From the NCBI GenBank assembly GCA_013365365.1, contig JABVXU010000235.1:20189-84188 (forward strand): a DNA stretch of 64,000 nucleotides, in the 5' to 3' direction. Below the pieces are notes generated by a model that had not been told where the DNA came from, did no database searches, and saw nothing but the letters and a program-made list of their open reading frames with translations. Of the stretch, positions 61,971 through 64,000 are shown in pieces. Source of the stretch: Cruorifilaria tuberocauda (taxonomy: Eukaryota; Nematoda; Chromadorea; Rhabditida; Onchocercidae). Each line of letters begins with the position of its first letter. Position 1 is the first letter of the stretch. Position numbers and translations under genes: made by a program.

Positions 61971-63316
61971 TCAAGCATATTTAGTCGTGATAAGCCCTTT
62001 CATCATGTCAAAGGTATTGCCATCGGGATGTACGACCATTGTTTTTCCACTCTGACGGCTTCGAACTTTCAAAAATCCATAATGATCCAGTCCTTGTATT
62101 ACAACTTTTTCATTAGTATCCGAAAGAGTTACTTCTTCTCGACTAAAAATATTCACATATTAAAAGTAAACATATTCAAATAAAGAAGTGAGGAAACGAA
62201 CTTTCGCATTTCTACTGAGGATTCAATTTAATTTCGGAACTTCGAAAATTCGATTCAGAAAGAATGCTTGTTATTTATTTATTTATTATTAGTATGATAT
62301 TGTATACCTGTGTAGCCAAAATCGGTAATAATGCTTCAAAAATTCACCTTCGCCCTCATTCTCGTAAAGATCAATGTAATCTGCAAAGTGTGATATTGAA
62401 ATTACGGCAATTTACAAAAGTGCTATCACATTTCATTTAAAATTCTTTGTGATAACAAATGCATGCTGGATATGGATTAATATCATTTTTAAAATTTACA
62501 AAAAAGAAAGGTTACAGTGGTTATAATTTAGTTAATTTTAATCTCATAATTTCAAAACAATAATGAAGCACGTACAGATGATTCCAAAAAGAATGCTGGC
62601 GGAATCATCTGATCTCTATGTTTCCGTACTTACATAAGCTAACTATATCTGTTTTGTCCATATTTCGACTTCTCTTACTCTTCCTAAGCTAATATTTAGT
62701 CCTTATTATTAGTAGGAATCACCAAACAATAAAAGTACACTAGAAAAATATATTGAACTAGGTCTCAAATACAATGATCTACATTGAAATCTGTTTAGGG
62801 TATTGGCAATATATTCCTCTTGTCGTATCCTTAAATCTGGTGGTAAGAAATCATTAATACAAGCAGTTGGTTTACTGTTCGATAAATTCAACCCAGCACC
62901 TGCAATTATAAAAATTGAATAAAAAAAGACATTGATGTTCCAATCGATCACTCCTATTATAAACAAAGAGAAAGATGAATTTATATGTGGATATGGATGC
63001 CTCGTGCAACTTACTTATGACCTATTCACTTATTCAATTATACTATTAACTTGAACTGATTATATTACATATAAAGGTATGAAGTCTTTCCACGAAGTTC
63101 ACAACTGCAACGATTAAGCGCAGTTAACAACTATAAACTTATTCAGTGATAGTTTTAAACAAAACAAGAAAATTATCTCACACCAAAATTTAAATATTTA
63201 CCAATTGTACAAACGGTTTTGTCATTAATTGTTGTGGCATTCACAATTAAGCCACCCACTTTACACATTCGACCATAGTAAAGATCATTTGGCCATTTAA
63301 TTTTCAGTGGGAAATT
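61971..63316 (-). CDS. HLCS: Holocarboxylase synthetase / biotin protein ligase, C-terminal part
   Basis: Attaches biotin to the lysine of carboxylases (pyruvate, propionyl-CoA, acetyl-CoA carboxylase). Mapped exons: 63316-63202, 62899-62783, 62380-62308, 62142-61971; they join in phase (477 nt). The ligase core is recognised by FPLKIKWPNDLYYGRMCKVG followed by GLIVNATTIN, where the WPND and the K(V/I)GG lysine are catalytic-site residues. GAGLNLSNSKPTACINDFLP is next, then HYYRFWLHS. The C-terminal domain has VVIQGLDHYGFLKV and MVVHPDGNTFDMMKGLI. The N-terminal exons, including the GRGRRG-type biotinyl-AMP loop, are not visible and should lie in the last 700 bp or beyond the right edge. Confidence 0.92.
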
Positions 63317-64000
63317 CTGTAATATATATAAATTCTGTAATACAGATATAACTGTATTCATCATCTTTTGGAATATTTCAATTATAAAATTCCAGAGTTG
63401 GATCTTAAACAAAATAAAACAAATATGAGAAAAAAAGACTATTTTTTAATATTCAATTATCTAAAGAAAGAAATAAGGATCGTGGAGAATATAACGCAGA
63501 ATGAGTAAAACATAAATTGGGAAAAAAGTTACAAATTTTTGTAAGTCATCTTAGATTGTAAAAATTTCTAGCAAATAATACACTTCGTATATACGATCAT
63601 GTGTAGCGTTAAACTGGATAAAATGATACCAAACAGCATGCTGTATGGAATAAACAATTTCAAAAGATATTTAAAAACAATTTCCATGTCTACCAGAATA
63701 ATAAGCATTTCATATCGACATAGCAAGACTAACATGAATTTGTTAATCAGACTTTCTTGTATAACAAGAATGTTCTATCATATGTCATCCAAGTTGTAAA
63801 TAAAACGATCAGAATATGAAAAAAACGGCAATATAACTGAATTCTTCCTCTTGAATCTATAGAATTTGTTAACCTATAGCGTAAAACACGATTTCTAGCT
63901 TCTAATTCAGATTATGCCTGACAAATAATACTATAATAATATTTTTGCCAAAATTATTTAAACAAGTTTGGAATGTTATCACAAAAATGATTGGAAAAAA
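63317..64000. other. Right edge, presumed intron or upstream part of the biotin ligase
   Basis: No further ligase exon could be recognised on the minus strand. The frame immediately upstream of the WPND exon stays open to about 63412 but does not resemble the family, so it is read as intron. Confidence 0.4.

Overview
The window is a stretch of an AT-rich invertebrate nuclear genome. It has short exons, GT-AG introns, mostly T-rich/TTTCAG-type acceptors and small intergenic gaps. The protein set (a LIN-42-type Period protein with SYQ/LT motifs, a transthyretin-like secreted protein, a closely spaced same-strand gene pair) points to a nematode. Base composition and gene style suggest a parasitic clade III (filarial-like) worm, but the species cannot be fixed from sequence alone. 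All gene models were built by hand from reading frames, splice signals and remembered family sequences. The exon lengths of each complete model were summed as a check. All sum to a multiple of three except mL43, which needs one extra base.

Layout. 1-2 kb: the 3' end of an unidentified plus-strand gene. 6.3-13.1 kb (+): lin-42/Period, 13 exons, 832 aa, with a GC-rich island about 1.5 kb upstream of its first mapped exon and another inside its largest intron. 14.7-20.9 kb (-): DNA topoisomerase 3-beta, 21 exons, convergent with lin-42. 21.6-24.5 kb (-): tRNA pseudouridine synthase Pus10. 25.3-27.0 kb (+): an unrecognised modular gene built from repeated phase-0 exons. 28.0-33.0 kb (-): cytosolic 5'-nucleotidase II. 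33-35 kb: gene-free, with a duplicated repeat of about 200 bp. 35.0-39.9 kb (-): intraflagellar transport gene IFT56/dyf-13, with a candidate RFX/DAF-19 X-box 104 bp upstream. 40.4-42.0 kb (-): mitoribosomal uL29m, divergent from TRIAP1/Mdm35. 42.4-49.7 kb (+): TRIAP1, MED10, mL43 (apparent frameshift) and carnosine N-methyltransferase. 50.2-51.5 kb (+): a degenerate P-glycoprotein fragment. 52.3-54.9 kb (+): tubby (tub-1). 56.8-57.8 kb (+): transthyretin-like protein. 59.5-61.0 kb (+): complex I subunit NDUFB5. 62.0-63.3 kb (-): the C-terminal part of holocarboxylase synthetase.

Themes. Five genes in the right half serve mitochondria or mitochondrial enzymes (uL29m, TRIAP1, mL43, NDUFB5, and biotin ligase for carboxylases). 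Two serve cilia (IFT56, tubby). TRIAP1-MED10 is close enough to be an operon, and uL29m and TRIAP1 share one divergent promoter region. I found no tRNA, rRNA, CRISPR, intact transposon or bacterial insert. The most unusual items are the modular repeat gene, the mL43 frameshift, two GC-AG introns, the X-box, the PER-like N-terminal motif in LIN-42, and several long perfect or near-perfect inverted repeats.
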